Below are positions 1 through 8,265 of a DNA stretch of 64,000 nucleotides, piece by piece. The translations under genes and the position numbers were made by a program. The notes below the pieces were generated by a model. It made no database searches and was not told the DNA's origin. It saw nothing but the letters and a program-made list of their open reading frames with translations. Source of the stretch: Vibrio artabrorum (GTDB taxonomy: Bacteria; Pseudomonadota; Gammaproteobacteria; Enterobacterales; Vibrionaceae); assembly GCF_024347295.1 (NCBI RefSeq), contig NZ_AP025458.1, positions 744,001 through 808,000 on the forward strand, in the 5' to 3' direction. How positions within the stretch are numbered: the stretch's first letter is position 1; each line of letters starts with the position of its first letter.

Positions 1-758
1 ATAACCATAGTACCGCCACCAGACAGAGTACCCATGATCGAAGCGCCGCCGCCGATGTCTGAACCGTTACCGACAACAACACCTGCAGAGATACGACCTT
101 CAACCATGCTCACGCCAGTTGTACCAGCATTGAAGTTGATGAAACCTTCGTGCATGACTGTTGTGCCTTCGCCCACATGTGCGCCAAGACGAACACGAGA
201 GGTGTCAGCAATACGAATACCTGTTGGTACCACGTAATCGACCATTTTAGGGAACTTGTCTACGCAATCTACAGACAGAGCGCGACCCGCAAGGCGAGCT
301 TCGATTTGACGCTCAGCTAGCTCTGGAAGATCGATAGGGCCTTCGTTTGTCCATGCGATGTTGTGCAGTAGACCGAAGATGCCGTCCAGTACCGTACCGT
401 GTGGTTGTACTAGGCGGTTAGAGATAAGTTGTAGCTTGAGGAACCCTTCAGCCACTGATGCTGGCTTGTCGTCCGTTGCAAGAATAACCAGCACAAGTGG
501 CTGTTCAGACGCTGCCGCTTTTTCTGCGAAGGATGCATTAGCTGCATCATCGTTTGCTGCGAATGCTTTCGCCAGTTCTGCGCTTTGTGCAGCAGAGATT
601 TCGATAGCTTGGTTGCCTTCAGTGTAACCTGCAACTTCACCAATCGCTGAGACTAAAGCGTCGCTTGGGTTGAGATGTGGGTTAGGGAAGAACGCTTCAA
701 TGATTTTATTGTCGCGATTTTTGGTTGCCGTACCGAAGGCTAGTGAAAAGTAAGCCAT
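1..758 (-). CDS. dapD: 2,3,4,5-tetrahydropyridine-2,6-dicarboxylate N-succinyltransferase DapD, C-terminus cut by window edge
   Basis: The reading frame opens at an ATG read from 758 and stays open for about 252 codons to the left edge, so the C-terminus is missing. DapD transfers succinyl from succinyl-CoA to tetrahydrodipicolinate in cytoplasmic lysine and meso-diaminopimelate synthesis. The last visible third shows the imperfect hexapeptide repeats of a left-handed beta-helix (IRIADTSRVRLGAHVGEG, then AGVVVGNGSDIGGGASIMG). The long N-terminal part before the helix fits the roughly 340-residue DapD type found in vibrios rather than the 274-residue E. coli type; this comparison is from memory. 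It is the last gene on this strand here and follows marC after a gap of about 320 bases. Confidence 0.9.
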   Translation of the reverse strand, partial: MAYFSLAFGTATKNRDNKIIEAFFPNPHLNPSDALVSAIGEVAGYTEGNQAIEISAAQSAELAKAFAANDDAANASFAEKAAASEQPLVLVILATDDKPASVAEGFLKLQLISNRLVQPHGTVLDGIFGLLHNIAWTNEGPIDLPELAERQIEARLAGRALSVDCVDKFPKMVDYVVPTGIRIADTSRVRLGAHVGEGTTVMHEGFINFNAGTTGVSMVEGRISAGVVVGNGSDIGGGASIMGTLSGGGTMV

Positions 759-861
759 GTTGAATCTCCATGTGTTGAGTCTTGATTTTGCTATTTATAA
801 CAATGGCTCAAATAAAAAGCGTTGCCGTTAGCAAAGTTAATTTAATGACATTCATCATAAA

Positions 862-888
862 GAGAGCGCCCTCGTTATGAAAGGGCGC
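862..888 (-). terminator. hairpin, weak terminator downstream of marC
   Basis: Arms GCGCCCT (866-872) and AGGGCGC (882-888) form a perfect 7-bp stem with a 9-base loop. Read on the minus strand it is followed by a modest pyrimidine-rich tract (TCTCTTTATG), so it could end marC transcripts before the dapD promoter. The tail is poor. Confidence 0.45.
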
Positions 889-942
889 ATTGGGATAAAG
901 TCTGTAAAATGATATTGCTTGTCTTTTAAGAGATAGTTTCTC

Positions 943-971
943 GAAATGAGAAATGAGAAATGAGAAATGAG
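943..971. repeat. four tandem copies of the heptamer GAAATGA
   Basis: GAAATGA is repeated perfectly at 943, 950, 957 and 964, followed by one more G. It lies outside any gene between marC and dapD. Its period is the same as that of the larger array at 19249-19345, and the two units agree with a common G-W-A-R-Y-G-A pattern. Confidence 0.9.
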
Positions 972-1075
972 TGCTGACAGGTACACTTGTTATCGAACGG
1001 AGCCACGATCATCGTCTTACAGAACGACTATCGCCTCACGGGCTCCTTATCTTGGTACTTTTATGACTAGCACCT

Positions 1076-1717
1076 CTAAATAAAGAGCGCTTTATAAGCC
1101 TGCTCTATCCCTTCAATTAACATCTGCATACCGATAACGGCAAGGATCAACCCCATCATTCGGGTTATCACATTTAATGCACTTGGGCCGACAGCTTTCA
1201 CGAAGCGTTCGCCAAACACAAACAGCACGTAGGTTAAGGTACACAGTAGGCCAAAGGCGACGATGGTAATGACGGTTTCGTAAATCCCCTCTGTACTCGC
1301 AAAATTCATCGCGGTAGCAATGGTGCCAGGGCCAGCCAGTATCGGCATAGCGAGTGGTGATACGGCGATACTGAGTGCGGCATCTTGTTGAGCGTCTGAG
1401 TTGACCTTCTCTTTTGCCTTCGAGTGTGTTGAGTCACCTTGCAGCATGTGAAAGCCAATCAAGAACACTAGGATCCCGCCTGTGATGCGAAGTGCGTAAA
1501 GTGTGATACCAAACAGGTCGAAGATCAGTTTGCCAGAAATGGCAAAAGTACTGACGATGATAAAAGCGAGTAGTACTGAGCGGAAAGCGATCGATTTTAC
1601 CGTTTCTCTATCATTATCACCGGTTAATCCGAGAAAGATTGGTGTATTGGCGACAGGGTTCATAATAGCAAAGAAGCCCATGAACACGGTAATGGTATGA
1701 ATGATGAGCTCTTTCAT
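1076..1717 (-). CDS. MarC-family integral membrane protein
   Basis: This 213-residue protein matches the MarC/UPF0056 family by its hydrophobic pattern, with about six membrane segments, and by family-like stretches such as FFAIMNPVANTPIFLGLT near the N-terminus and SPLAMPILAGPGTIATAM in the second half. A charged loop (about residues 98-113) separates the two three-helix halves. It sits in the inner membrane. The function of the family is not settled: E. coli MarC was once linked to multidrug resistance but deletion gave no such phenotype. It is transcribed alone, about 350 bases from yebG. The ATG at 1717 begins just before the first hydrophobic helix. Confidence 0.85.
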   Translation of the reverse strand: MKELIIHTITVFMGFFAIMNPVANTPIFLGLTGDNDRETVKSIAFRSVLLAFIIVSTFAISGKLIFDLFGITLYALRITGGILVFLIGFHMLQGDSTHSKAKEKVNSDAQQDAALSIAVSPLAMPILAGPGTIATAMNFASTEGIYETVITIVAFGLLCTLTYVLFVFGERFVKAVGPSALNVITRMMGLILAVIGMQMLIEGIEQAYKALFI

Positions 1718-2065
1718 ATTATTCCTTCGAAAAGATTCAGTTAAATACCGATGGCTTGTGTATTTAATCTTAGTGACAAATCATCTTTAGACATAGATAG
1801 TAGAGCAATAGTGGATAAAAAACAGCCAACATAAGGCGGGCTCTTTGGTTTTAGTGATAGGCGTAGCGTTTTGGTCTTCCGCTAGGATCGATTAACGGTT
1901 TTTTTCGGTAGGTTCAGGCATTTCCCGCTTGTTGTTCGGCGCTTTGAGATTCGCTAATGTCGTCGTTAGCATGAGCTCATCATATCAATGAAGTATAAAA
2001 AAACGCCAATAACGGACTCTGATGGGAGAGGTTATTGGCGTTTTTTAGAGAAAGGTATCAGCTAG
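1718..2065. other. intergenic region between marC and yebG with a split mini-ORF
   Basis: This 348-base stretch carries the marC promoter region, a 40-codon minus-strand reading frame interrupted at an A7 run (1851-1972, see findings) and the yebG terminator at 1996-2046. No other gene is visible. Confidence 0.5.
1996..2046 (-). terminator. strong intrinsic terminator after yebG
   Basis: Inverted arms AACGCCAATAAC (near 2002-2013) and GTTATTGGCGTT (near 2031-2042) enclose a 17-base loop, with A-rich flank on one side and a T-run on the other. It can terminate in both directions. It follows the yebG stop on the minus strand. Confidence 0.9.
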
Positions 2066-2359
2066 TTATGCTGCATCTTCTTCTGCATCTTCAACAGCTT
2101 CAAGCTTCTTCGCTTTTTTCGGAGCGGGTTTGCGCTTAGCACCTAATGCGTAAAGCACTTCTTCTTTGTTCTTCGCTAGATACATAGCAAGTTCTTCTTG
2201 CTTGCCTTCATCTTCAACTAAATCGCTTTTGCTTAACAGTTCAAAAAGCTCATCAGCCATATCCAGCATTTTGTCGTATGCGTCAGCTTCGGCTTTAGAG
2301 GTAAAAGTCATTTTCTCTTCTCCGTTGCGTTCCACCACGTACTTGACGATAACAGCCAT
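2066..2359 (-). CDS. yebG: YebG-family SOS-inducible protein
   Basis: This 97-residue acidic and lysine-rich protein begins MAVIVKYVVERNGEEKMTF, the typical YebG start, and has a Lys/Ala-rich C-terminal tail (KRKPAPKKAKKLEAVED). YebG is a DNA damage-inducible protein of unknown biochemical role in E. coli. A good LexA-box match lies 30-45 bases upstream of the start (2389-2404), so SOS control seems conserved here. It is monocistronic, with a strong terminator directly downstream. Confidence 0.92.
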   Translation of the reverse strand: MAVIVKYVVERNGEEKMTFTSKAEADAYDKMLDMADELFELLSKSDLVEDEGKQEELAMYLAKNKEEVLYALGAKRKPAPKKAKKLEAVEDAEEDAA

Positions 2360-2388
2360 GGTTAATCCTCTAAGTTTGATAAATTTTA

Positions 2389-2404
2389 CTGGCTTTTTAT
2401 ACAG
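2389..2404 (-). promoter_or_regulatory. LexA box upstream of yebG
   Basis: Read on the minus strand the site is CTGTATAAAAAGCCAG, with flanks extending the symmetry to ACTG and CAGT. The consensus of the E. coli and Vibrio LexA operator is CTG-N10-CAG, and only the preferred A of the right half is changed to C. It sits just upstream of yebG, a known SOS gene. Confidence 0.75.
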
Positions 2405-2447
2405 TTTATGATGTGAAAAGTCCAGTTGATGGCCGAACTATGCGGCC

Positions 2448-3344
2448 TCAATCTTGATGTGTAGCCCAGTCTTCACAATAACTCATGAAAGATTTCAGCA
2501 GTGGGCTTTGATATTTGTCTTTGTGGACCAGTATCCAGAATCGGCGTTTCATGTCGAGTGGGACATCGAGTACTTTAACTCGGCCGGAATCAATCGCTCG
2601 TTGTGCGGCTAATCGTGATAAACAGGCAAGCCCAAGCCCAGCAGATACCGAATTGATAATCGCTTCTGTGGTGTTGAGCTCAAAGGATTCATACCAGTGC
2701 TCGATACGCGGCGCGACGGTACGCAGGAAAAACTCTCGAGTCCCTGATCCTGATTCACGCAGAATCCAGTGACTGCCTTCTAAATCTTGTAATGAAACTT
2801 TATTCTGTGACACCAGAGGGTGTTGATTACTCACGATAATACACATTTCATCGCTACTGAACTGACTAGAGAGCAGCTCTGGATGGAGCGTTTTTCCTTC
2901 AATTAACGCGATATCCAGTTCGTAATCCACCAACTTTTGGCAGATCAAGGCACTGTTTGAAATGAATAAACTTTGATCTTGATGCTGAGTGAGCTCACGA
3001 AAACCAGACAAAATAAACGGCGCAACCTGATTACCAATCGTGTCGCTCGCACCAACCTTTAGATTGCCGCTTAAGGGTTGATCATCTCGGAACAAAACAT
3101 CAATACCAGCAGCACGATGTAATATCTCATCCGCTAAAGGGAGTAACTTATGTCCCTCTTGGTTGAGAATCAATCGGTTGTTGACCCGGTCAAATAGCGA
3201 GTGGCCGAGTTGTTTTTCCATTTCGCTTAGCGCCATGCTGACAGCGGCCTTAGATAGAAACAGAGCCTCAGAGGCCGCCGTCAATGTCGAGTGCTGGGTA
3301 ATAGTGACAAATACTTTGAGTTGTTTGATTGAAATATTGGCCAT
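2448..3344 (-). CDS. LysR-family transcriptional regulator
   Basis: This 298-residue protein has the standard LysR layout: an N-terminal winged helix-turn-helix (residues 1-65, with LTAASEALFLSKAAVSMALS as the recognition region) and a periplasmic-binding-like effector domain from about residue 90 (LKVGASDTIGNQVAPFILSGF). It is transcribed away from the TDT-family transporter at 3504, with 159 bases between the two starts, so it probably controls that gene from the shared region. The effector is unknown. The specific ortholog is not recognised. Confidence 0.88.
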   Translation of the reverse strand: MANISIKQLKVFVTITQHSTLTAASEALFLSKAAVSMALSEMEKQLGHSLFDRVNNRLILNQEGHKLLPLADEILHRAAGIDVLFRDDQPLSGNLKVGASDTIGNQVAPFILSGFRELTQHQDQSLFISNSALICQKLVDYELDIALIEGKTLHPELLSSQFSSDEMCIIVSNQHPLVSQNKVSLQDLEGSHWILRESGSGTREFFLRTVAPRIEHWYESFELNTTEAIINSVSAGLGLACLSRLAAQRAIDSGRVKVLDVPLDMKRRFWILVHKDKYQSPLLKSFMSYCEDWATHQD

Positions 3345-3503
3345 CAGCTTCCTAGCTTTACATGAGGGGAGAAATTTATGTTTAGTTTTTATAAACGCTT
3401 GTTATATATAATTGGATATTATTTAACGAAGTGCAAGCTTATTATGGCTTCAACAAGCTGATGATTTCACAAGTTTAGTGGATTAAGTTTAAGAGAGGCT
3501 GAC
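3345..3503. promoter_or_regulatory. divergent control region between lysR-type gene and transporter
   Basis: This AT-rich 159-base interval separates two divergent starts and must hold both promoters. LysR regulators usually bind T-N11-A sites in such intervals. Several AT-rich candidates exist but none stands out enough to name. Confidence 0.5.
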
Positions 3504-4499
3504 ATGATTCAACGTATTAAATATCGATTAACCGGTGCTCCAACACCTATGGCTGGGTTAGCTCTTGCCATTGCCAGCTTAGGTTGGTGTTGGGATGGGG
3601 TTTTAACTACACAAGGTATTTTACCCACTCCGGGCTTGGTGCAGTGGTCCAGTGCCGCTATTGCGGCAGTGTTACTTCTTGTTTTAGCTGTGAAGTTTCT
3701 GATTCACGGTCACTTATTACGTGAAGATCTTGCTCACCCCGTTGTTGGAAGTGTTGTGCCAACATTCGCGATGGGGTGTATGGTCGTGTCGGCTTCGTTA
3801 GCGCCAATCTCTCCATTCTTACAAGAAGCGCTGTGGTTAGTTTCGGTTGCTTTACATGTCGTGTTCTTAGTGAGTTTCTTATACCACAGAGCAAAACAGT
3901 TTGAGATTCACCACATGGTGCCAAGTTGGTTTGTCCCTCCGATTGGTATTATCGTCGCAGATGTGTCTTTCTCAGGTAATCCAACCTTAGAGCCCGTTGC
4001 GAATGCTGTGTTGATGTTCGGTTTGTGGGCTTATGCTGTTATGTTGCCTCTCATGGTTTATCGTCTGATCTTCTCTGACGAAGTGCCTGATGGAGCAAAA
4101 CCAACGATTGCGATTATGGCCGCGCCAGCCAGTCTATCTTTAGCCGGCTACCTAACGGTTTCTGTGAATCCATCGCCGGTTATCATCGGTCTATTGTTTG
4201 GTATTGCAGTGCTAATGACGCTCATCATTTATGTAGCATTTTTCAAACTACTACGCTTACCATTTAGCCCAGGTTATGCGGCGTTTACCTTCCCCATGGT
4301 GATTGGTGCAACGGCCTTGTTAAAATTGGCAGCATGGATGCAAGTACAAGGGATTGAAGCACATTACATCAACCAAGTGTTCAGCCTAGCGTATCTTGAA
4401 CTCATCGTTGCTACTGGGGTGGTTGGTTATGTCGCCGTTCGTTATTACATGAATTACAAACCTCATCGTGTTCTAAGCGTGGTAGCCGGTAGATTGTAA
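3504..4499 (+). CDS. TDT-family (TehA / C4-dicarboxylate-like) transporter
   Basis: This 331-residue, very hydrophobic protein has about ten membrane segments. The opening (APTPMAGLALAIASLGW) and the internal GYAAFTFPMVIGATAL stretch are typical of the tellurite-resistance/dicarboxylate transporter (TDT) superfamily, which also includes SLAC1-type anion channels. Its substrate cannot be told from sequence; TehA, sulfite and dicarboxylate carriers all belong here. An AGAGG ribosome site precedes the ATG. The divergent LysR-type gene is the likely regulator. Confidence 0.82.
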   Translation: MIQRIKYRLTGAPTPMAGLALAIASLGWCWDGVLTTQGILPTPGLVQWSSAAIAAVLLLVLAVKFLIHGHLLREDLAHPVVGSVVPTFAMGCMVVSASLAPISPFLQEALWLVSVALHVVFLVSFLYHRAKQFEIHHMVPSWFVPPIGIIVADVSFSGNPTLEPVANAVLMFGLWAYAVMLPLMVYRLIFSDEVPDGAKPTIAIMAAPASLSLAGYLTVSVNPSPVIIGLLFGIAVLMTLIIYVAFFKLLRLPFSPGYAAFTFPMVIGATALLKLAAWMQVQGIEAHYINQVFSLAYLELIVATGVVGYVAVRYYMNYKPHRVLSVVAGRL

Positions 4500-4557
4500 T
4501 CTGCATTAGTTCAAAAGATAAACGGACCTTAAGTTTTCAGTATTTCATCAGCTTATA

Positions 4558-4615
4558 TTGCTAATCCAAACTCAGCACTTATGCTAATCTGGCTTTATAT
4601 TGTGGCAAGATTAGC
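4558..4615 (+). promoter_or_regulatory. candidate recC promoter and inverted repeat
   Basis: TTGCTA (4558-4563) and TATGCT (4580-4585) with a 16-base spacer resemble a sigma-70 promoter. The heptamer GCTAATC occurs at 4560 and 4583 and again inverted as GATTAGC at 4609-4615. The last two form a hairpin (8-bp arms GCTAATCT and AGATTAGC) that ends one base before the GTGAG ribosome site of recC. Confidence 0.4.
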
Positions 4616-4626
4616 GTGAGTGCACT

Positions 4627-7600
4627 TTGTTTACTGTTTACCATTCCAATAAAGTTGATACTTTAAAAATTCTTCTCGTTCACTTAATCAAAAGTGAGCC
4701 TTTAGCCAATCCTTTCGAAAAAGAGCAAATCTTGGTGCAGAGCCCGGGTATGTCTCAATGGCTTAAGATGGAACTCGCTAAAGAGTTTGGTGTAGCAGCA
4801 AATATCGATTTTCCTCTTCCTGCGACTTTCATTTGGGATATGTTTACCCAAGTGCTTCCTGATGTACCGAAACGCAGTGCTTTTAACAAAGAAGCGATGA
4901 CGTGGAAGCTGATGAGTTTGCTACCCGCTAAGCTTGACGACCCTGATTTTTTACCCCTACAGCGCTATCTTGAAAACGACGAAGACAGCTCTAAGTTGTA
5001 CCAATTAGCCGAAAAAATTGCCGATATTTTCGATGGCTACTTAGTGTATCGACCTGAATGGATGGCGATGTGGGAAGCGGGAGAGCCCGTTGCAGAACTG
5101 ATCGATGATGAGGGACAGCAAGAGCACCCTTGGCAACCTATATTGTGGCAAGCGCTCTATGAGCAAACGCTGTCCCAAGGCCAATCTAAATACCACCGTG
5201 GCAACTTGTATCACGACTTCATTGAAGCGCTAGCCAATCAACAAGGTCAACTGCAGCACCTACCTAAACGCCTGTTTGTGTTTGGTATTTCTTCGTTACC
5301 GCCTCGTTATATGGACGCGTTGAAAGCACTCGGTGATCAGATTGATGTTCATTTGATGTTTACCAACCCCTGTCAGCATTACTGGGGCGATATTCGTGAC
5401 CGTAAATACTTGGCAAGAGTCGAAGCGCAGCGCCGCAAGCAGTTTGCTCTGGTTGATGGTCTACCTCAGCTTGAAGGCGAAGCCTCACCGTTGAAAGATG
5501 GCATTGAAGCCAATATTGAAGACGAACTGCATACCAGCCAAGCTGTCGGTAATAGCTTGTTGGCGTCTATGGGTAAATTAGGCAGGGATAACCTGTTCTT
5601 GCTATCTCAATCAGACAGCGAAGAGCACGAATTCTTTATTGATGTTGAGAGAGACAGCCTACTGCATCAGCTGCAAGCCGATATTCTCCAGCTAGAAGAA
5701 CATCAAGACGACCACATCTTAGATTCCAGCCACCATAAACAGGTGGTTGAACTGGGTGACCGCTCGCTGACCGTGCACGCTTGTCACAGCCCAATGCGTG
5801 AGGTTGAAGTTCTTCATGATCAGCTGTTGGCGATGTTTGATGCCGACCCGACCCTGAAACCACGCGATATCATCGTGATGGTGTCTGACATTAATGCTTA
5901 TAGCCCAGCGATTCAGGCGGTATTTGGTAATGCCCCAGGTGAGCGTTATATCCCTTACTCGATCTCGGATAGAACCGCCGACCAAGAAAGCCCAATTCTG
6001 ACCGCCTTCATGCAGTTGGTCGCGCTACCGAATACGCGTTGTTTAGCGTCTGAGTTGTTAGAGCTGTTAGAAATCCCAGCAATGATGGCGCGTTTTGGTA
6101 TTGATGAGTTTCAATTCGAGCAAGCCAAGCAGTGGGTTGAAGAAGCGGGCATCCGTTGGGGTGTCGACTCTTCTACCGCAACGGAATTTGATCTACCTGC
6201 AACCGAGCAAAATACGTGGTTGTTTGGTATCCAGCGCATGTTACTGGGCTATGCGATGTCCGATTCTGCGGGTTTATTTGAAACCGAACACTCTCCGATT
6301 GCCGCTTATAACGAAGTTCAAGGCATTAACGCCGAACTTGCGGGTAAGTTAGCGCACTTTATCGATCGTATCGCTCATTACCGACAGCGCCTGACTGAAA
6401 CTCAATCGATCGATATGTGGCGTGAAACCTTGCTGACAATGATGGATGATTTCTTTGCGGTTGAGCTGGAAGGCGAGGTAGTACTTAAGTCGATTCGTGA
6501 TGCACTTTCACAACTGAACGAACAGCTTGATGATGCCTTGTACGAGCAAGAACTGTCGCCAAGCATTATCTACCAGTACTTGAATAATAAACTGTCGGGT
6601 GCGCGTATTAGCCAACGCTTCTTAGCGGGGCAAGTTAACTTTTGCACTCTGATGCCGATGCGTTCCATTCCGTTCAAAACCGTCTGTTTGTTAGGTATGA
6701 ATGATGGCGTTTATCCTCGCTCAATGCCTCCTGAGGGTTTTGATTTAATCAACGGACGCTCTCGGCCGGGTGACCGTTCTCGTCGTGATGATGACCGTTA
6801 CCTATTCTTAGAAGCGATACTGTCGGCGCAAGAGTGTCTGTACATCAGTTATGTCGGCCGTTCGATTCAAGACAATACTGAGCGAGTGCCGTCGGTGCTG
6901 GTTTCTGAGTTGATGGAATACTGCCAGCAGAACTACTGTTTAAGCGAAGACCAAGCCTTACCAAGTGATGACTCAGGTATTAAGCTGACTCAAGCGATCA
7001 GCTTTGAACACACCATGACACCGTTCAGCCCAGCTGCGTTTACTCAAGGTGATGCGAGCCATGTGCTGAGTTACGCCAAAGAGTGGCTTCCAGCGGCTAA
7101 CCGTTCCGGTGAACGCAGTGGTGAATTCAACCGTGCATTGGATGATTATTTGTTGGGGGCAACGTATCCGTTAGAACTCGACTTGGTTGAGTTGCAGCGT
7201 TTCTGGCGTTTACCGGTGCAGTACTTCTTTAATCGTCGCCTAAAAGTGGTGTTTGAACCGCCACTTCCTGTAATGGAAGACGATGAACCGTTTGTACTTA
7301 ATGGCCTAGAGAGTTTCCAACTTAAAGATGCGCTGTTGCAAGTGTTGCTGGAGCACCCAGAAGGTGCAGATGAAGCCGTTCGACAGTTTGTCTCTGAGCA
7401 AAAAGCGCAAGGTCGATTACCGATTGGCGCTTTCGGTGATATCGAATTTGAAACCAACCGTGTGCAAGCAGAAGACTTAGCCAAAGAGATTCGATTTGTC
7501 AGCGGTTCACCACAGCAAGATCTTGAAGTGAATATCGAATTTGATGTATTGGGTGAAGGTAAGCCTGTTCGTATGATGGGGTGGTTAACTCAAAACTATC

Positions 7601-8103
7601 AATCAGGTTTAGTGCGTTTTCGTAGCGGAAAAATCCGCGCTCAAGATTACTTAGCGGCTTGGATTGACCATTTGTGTTGTGCGGTGATGGGGCATGGAAA
7701 AAGCACCCATATTATTGGTTACGACAGAAAAGAAGGTGTGGTTCATCAAACGCTACAACCGATTGGTGATGCGCAGCAGGCAAAGAGTTTGCTGGCTGAG
7801 CTAGTGCGATTGTTTTATCAGGGTATGACCACACCATTGCCGTACTTTCCGAAAACGGCATTAGCTGGGGTTGAAGCGGGTTTTAGCCGTGGTAAATGGG
7901 TCGATGATGAAGAAAAATCACTCAAGAAAATGGCTGATACCTTTAATGACAGCTTCGCCTTTACGGGCGAGGGCAGAGATACTTACATCTCTCGAATCTG
8001 GCCTAAGTGGGATGATGAACTGGCTGCTCAGTCGCGTCTGTATTCGACGCTTGTGTTGCAAGCGGCCAGACTGGCCGCTGCCGATCTGGAAGATCAGGAG
8101 TAA
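4627..8103 (+). CDS. recC: exodeoxyribonuclease V gamma subunit RecC
   Basis: This 1158-residue protein begins MFTVYHSNKVDTLKILLVHL and has QSPGMSQWLKMELA early on, both hallmarks of RecC. RecC is an inactive helicase- and nuclease-like protein that recognises Chi and holds RecB and RecD together in the RecBCD complex for double-strand break repair. The start codon is TTG: an in-frame TAG at 4612 rules out an upstream start, and GTGAG at 4616-4620 is spaced six bases from it. An inverted repeat lies directly upstream. recB follows after 405 bases that contain a small ORF. E. coli carries ptrA in that position; here it is absent. Confidence 0.96.
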   Translation: MFTVYHSNKVDTLKILLVHLIKSEPLANPFEKEQILVQSPGMSQWLKMELAKEFGVAANIDFPLPATFIWDMFTQVLPDVPKRSAFNKEAMTWKLMSLLPAKLDDPDFLPLQRYLENDEDSSKLYQLAEKIADIFDGYLVYRPEWMAMWEAGEPVAELIDDEGQQEHPWQPILWQALYEQTLSQGQSKYHRGNLYHDFIEALANQQGQLQHLPKRLFVFGISSLPPRYMDALKALGDQIDVHLMFTNPCQHYWGDIRDRKYLARVEAQRRKQFALVDGLPQLEGEASPLKDGIEANIEDELHTSQAVGNSLLASMGKLGRDNLFLLSQSDSEEHEFFIDVERDSLLHQLQADILQLEEHQDDHILDSSHHKQVVELGDRSLTVHACHSPMREVEVLHDQLLAMFDADPTLKPRDIIVMVSDINAYSPAIQAVFGNAPGERYIPYSISDRTADQESPILTAFMQLVALPNTRCLASELLELLEIPAMMARFGIDEFQFEQAKQWVEEAGIRWGVDSSTATEFDLPATEQNTWLFGIQRMLLGYAMSDSAGLFETEHSPIAAYNEVQGINAELAGKLAHFIDRIAHYRQRLTETQSIDMWRETLLTMMDDFFAVELEGEVVLKSIRDALSQLNEQLDDALYEQELSPSIIYQYLNNKLSGARISQRFLAGQVNFCTLMPMRSIPFKTVCLLGMNDGVYPRSMPPEGFDLINGRSRPGDRSRRDDDRYLFLEAILSAQECLYISYVGRSIQDNTERVPSVLVSELMEYCQQNYCLSEDQALPSDDSGIKLTQAISFEHTMTPFSPAAFTQGDASHVLSYAKEWLPAANRSGERSGEFNRALDDYLLGATYPLELDLVELQRFWRLPVQYFFNRRLKVVFEPPLPVMEDDEPFVLNGLESFQLKDALLQVLLEHPEGADEAVRQFVSEQKAQGRLPIGAFGDIEFETNRVQAEDLAKEIRFVSGSPQQDLEVNIEFDVLGEGKPVRMMGWLTQNYQSGLVRFRSGKIRAQDYLAAWIDHLCCAVMGHGKSTHIIGYDRKEGVVHQTLQPIGDAQQAKSLLAELVRLFYQGMTTPLPYFPKTALAGVEAGFSRGKWVDDEEKSLKKMADTFNDSFAFTGEGRDTYISRIWPKWDDELAAQSRLYSTLVLQAARLAAADLEDQE

Positions 8104-8106
8104 GTC

Positions 8107-8265
8107 ATGGTGATCCGTAAGATCGCCAACGATACGAGCGGTAAAGCGATGCGCTTATCAAAAGATTCGCGGAAGTTGGGCGTAGACTCGATAAAAGCGA
8201 TAGAAAACGGATTGCAGGAAGTCTGGGTACAGGAAATAAAGTGGCCGCCAGTAAATCATTATTAG
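8107..8265 (+). CDS. small basic ORF in the recC-recB spacer
   Basis: An ATG at 8107 opens 52 codons and ends with TAG at 8265. The start is four bases past the recC stop and is preceded by an ideal AGGAG ribosome site (8096-8100) inside the end of recC, spaced six bases away. The product is lysine/arginine-rich and begins MVIRKIANDTSGKAMRLSK, with no signal peptide or membrane segment and no family I recognise. Position and ribosome site favour real translation with the rec operon. It could also be a remnant or a chance ORF. Confidence 0.45.
   Translation: MVIRKIANDTSGKAMRLSKDSRKLGVDSIKAIENGLQEVWVQEIKWPPVNHY

Larger units (their letters stand above)
759..1075. other. intergenic region between dapD and marC
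   Basis: No gene is visible in these 317 bases. They hold the presumed dapD promoter near 760-840, a GC-rich hairpin at 866-888, four tandem copies of a 7-base unit at 943-971, and a wide inverted repeat whose arms GGAGCC and GGCTCC lie at about 1000 and 1043. Confidence 0.6.

Noticed and set aside
4616..4618. GTG at 4616 as the recC start
   Set aside because: It is in a different frame from RecC; the in-frame TTG at 4627 is the only option after the TAG at 4612.
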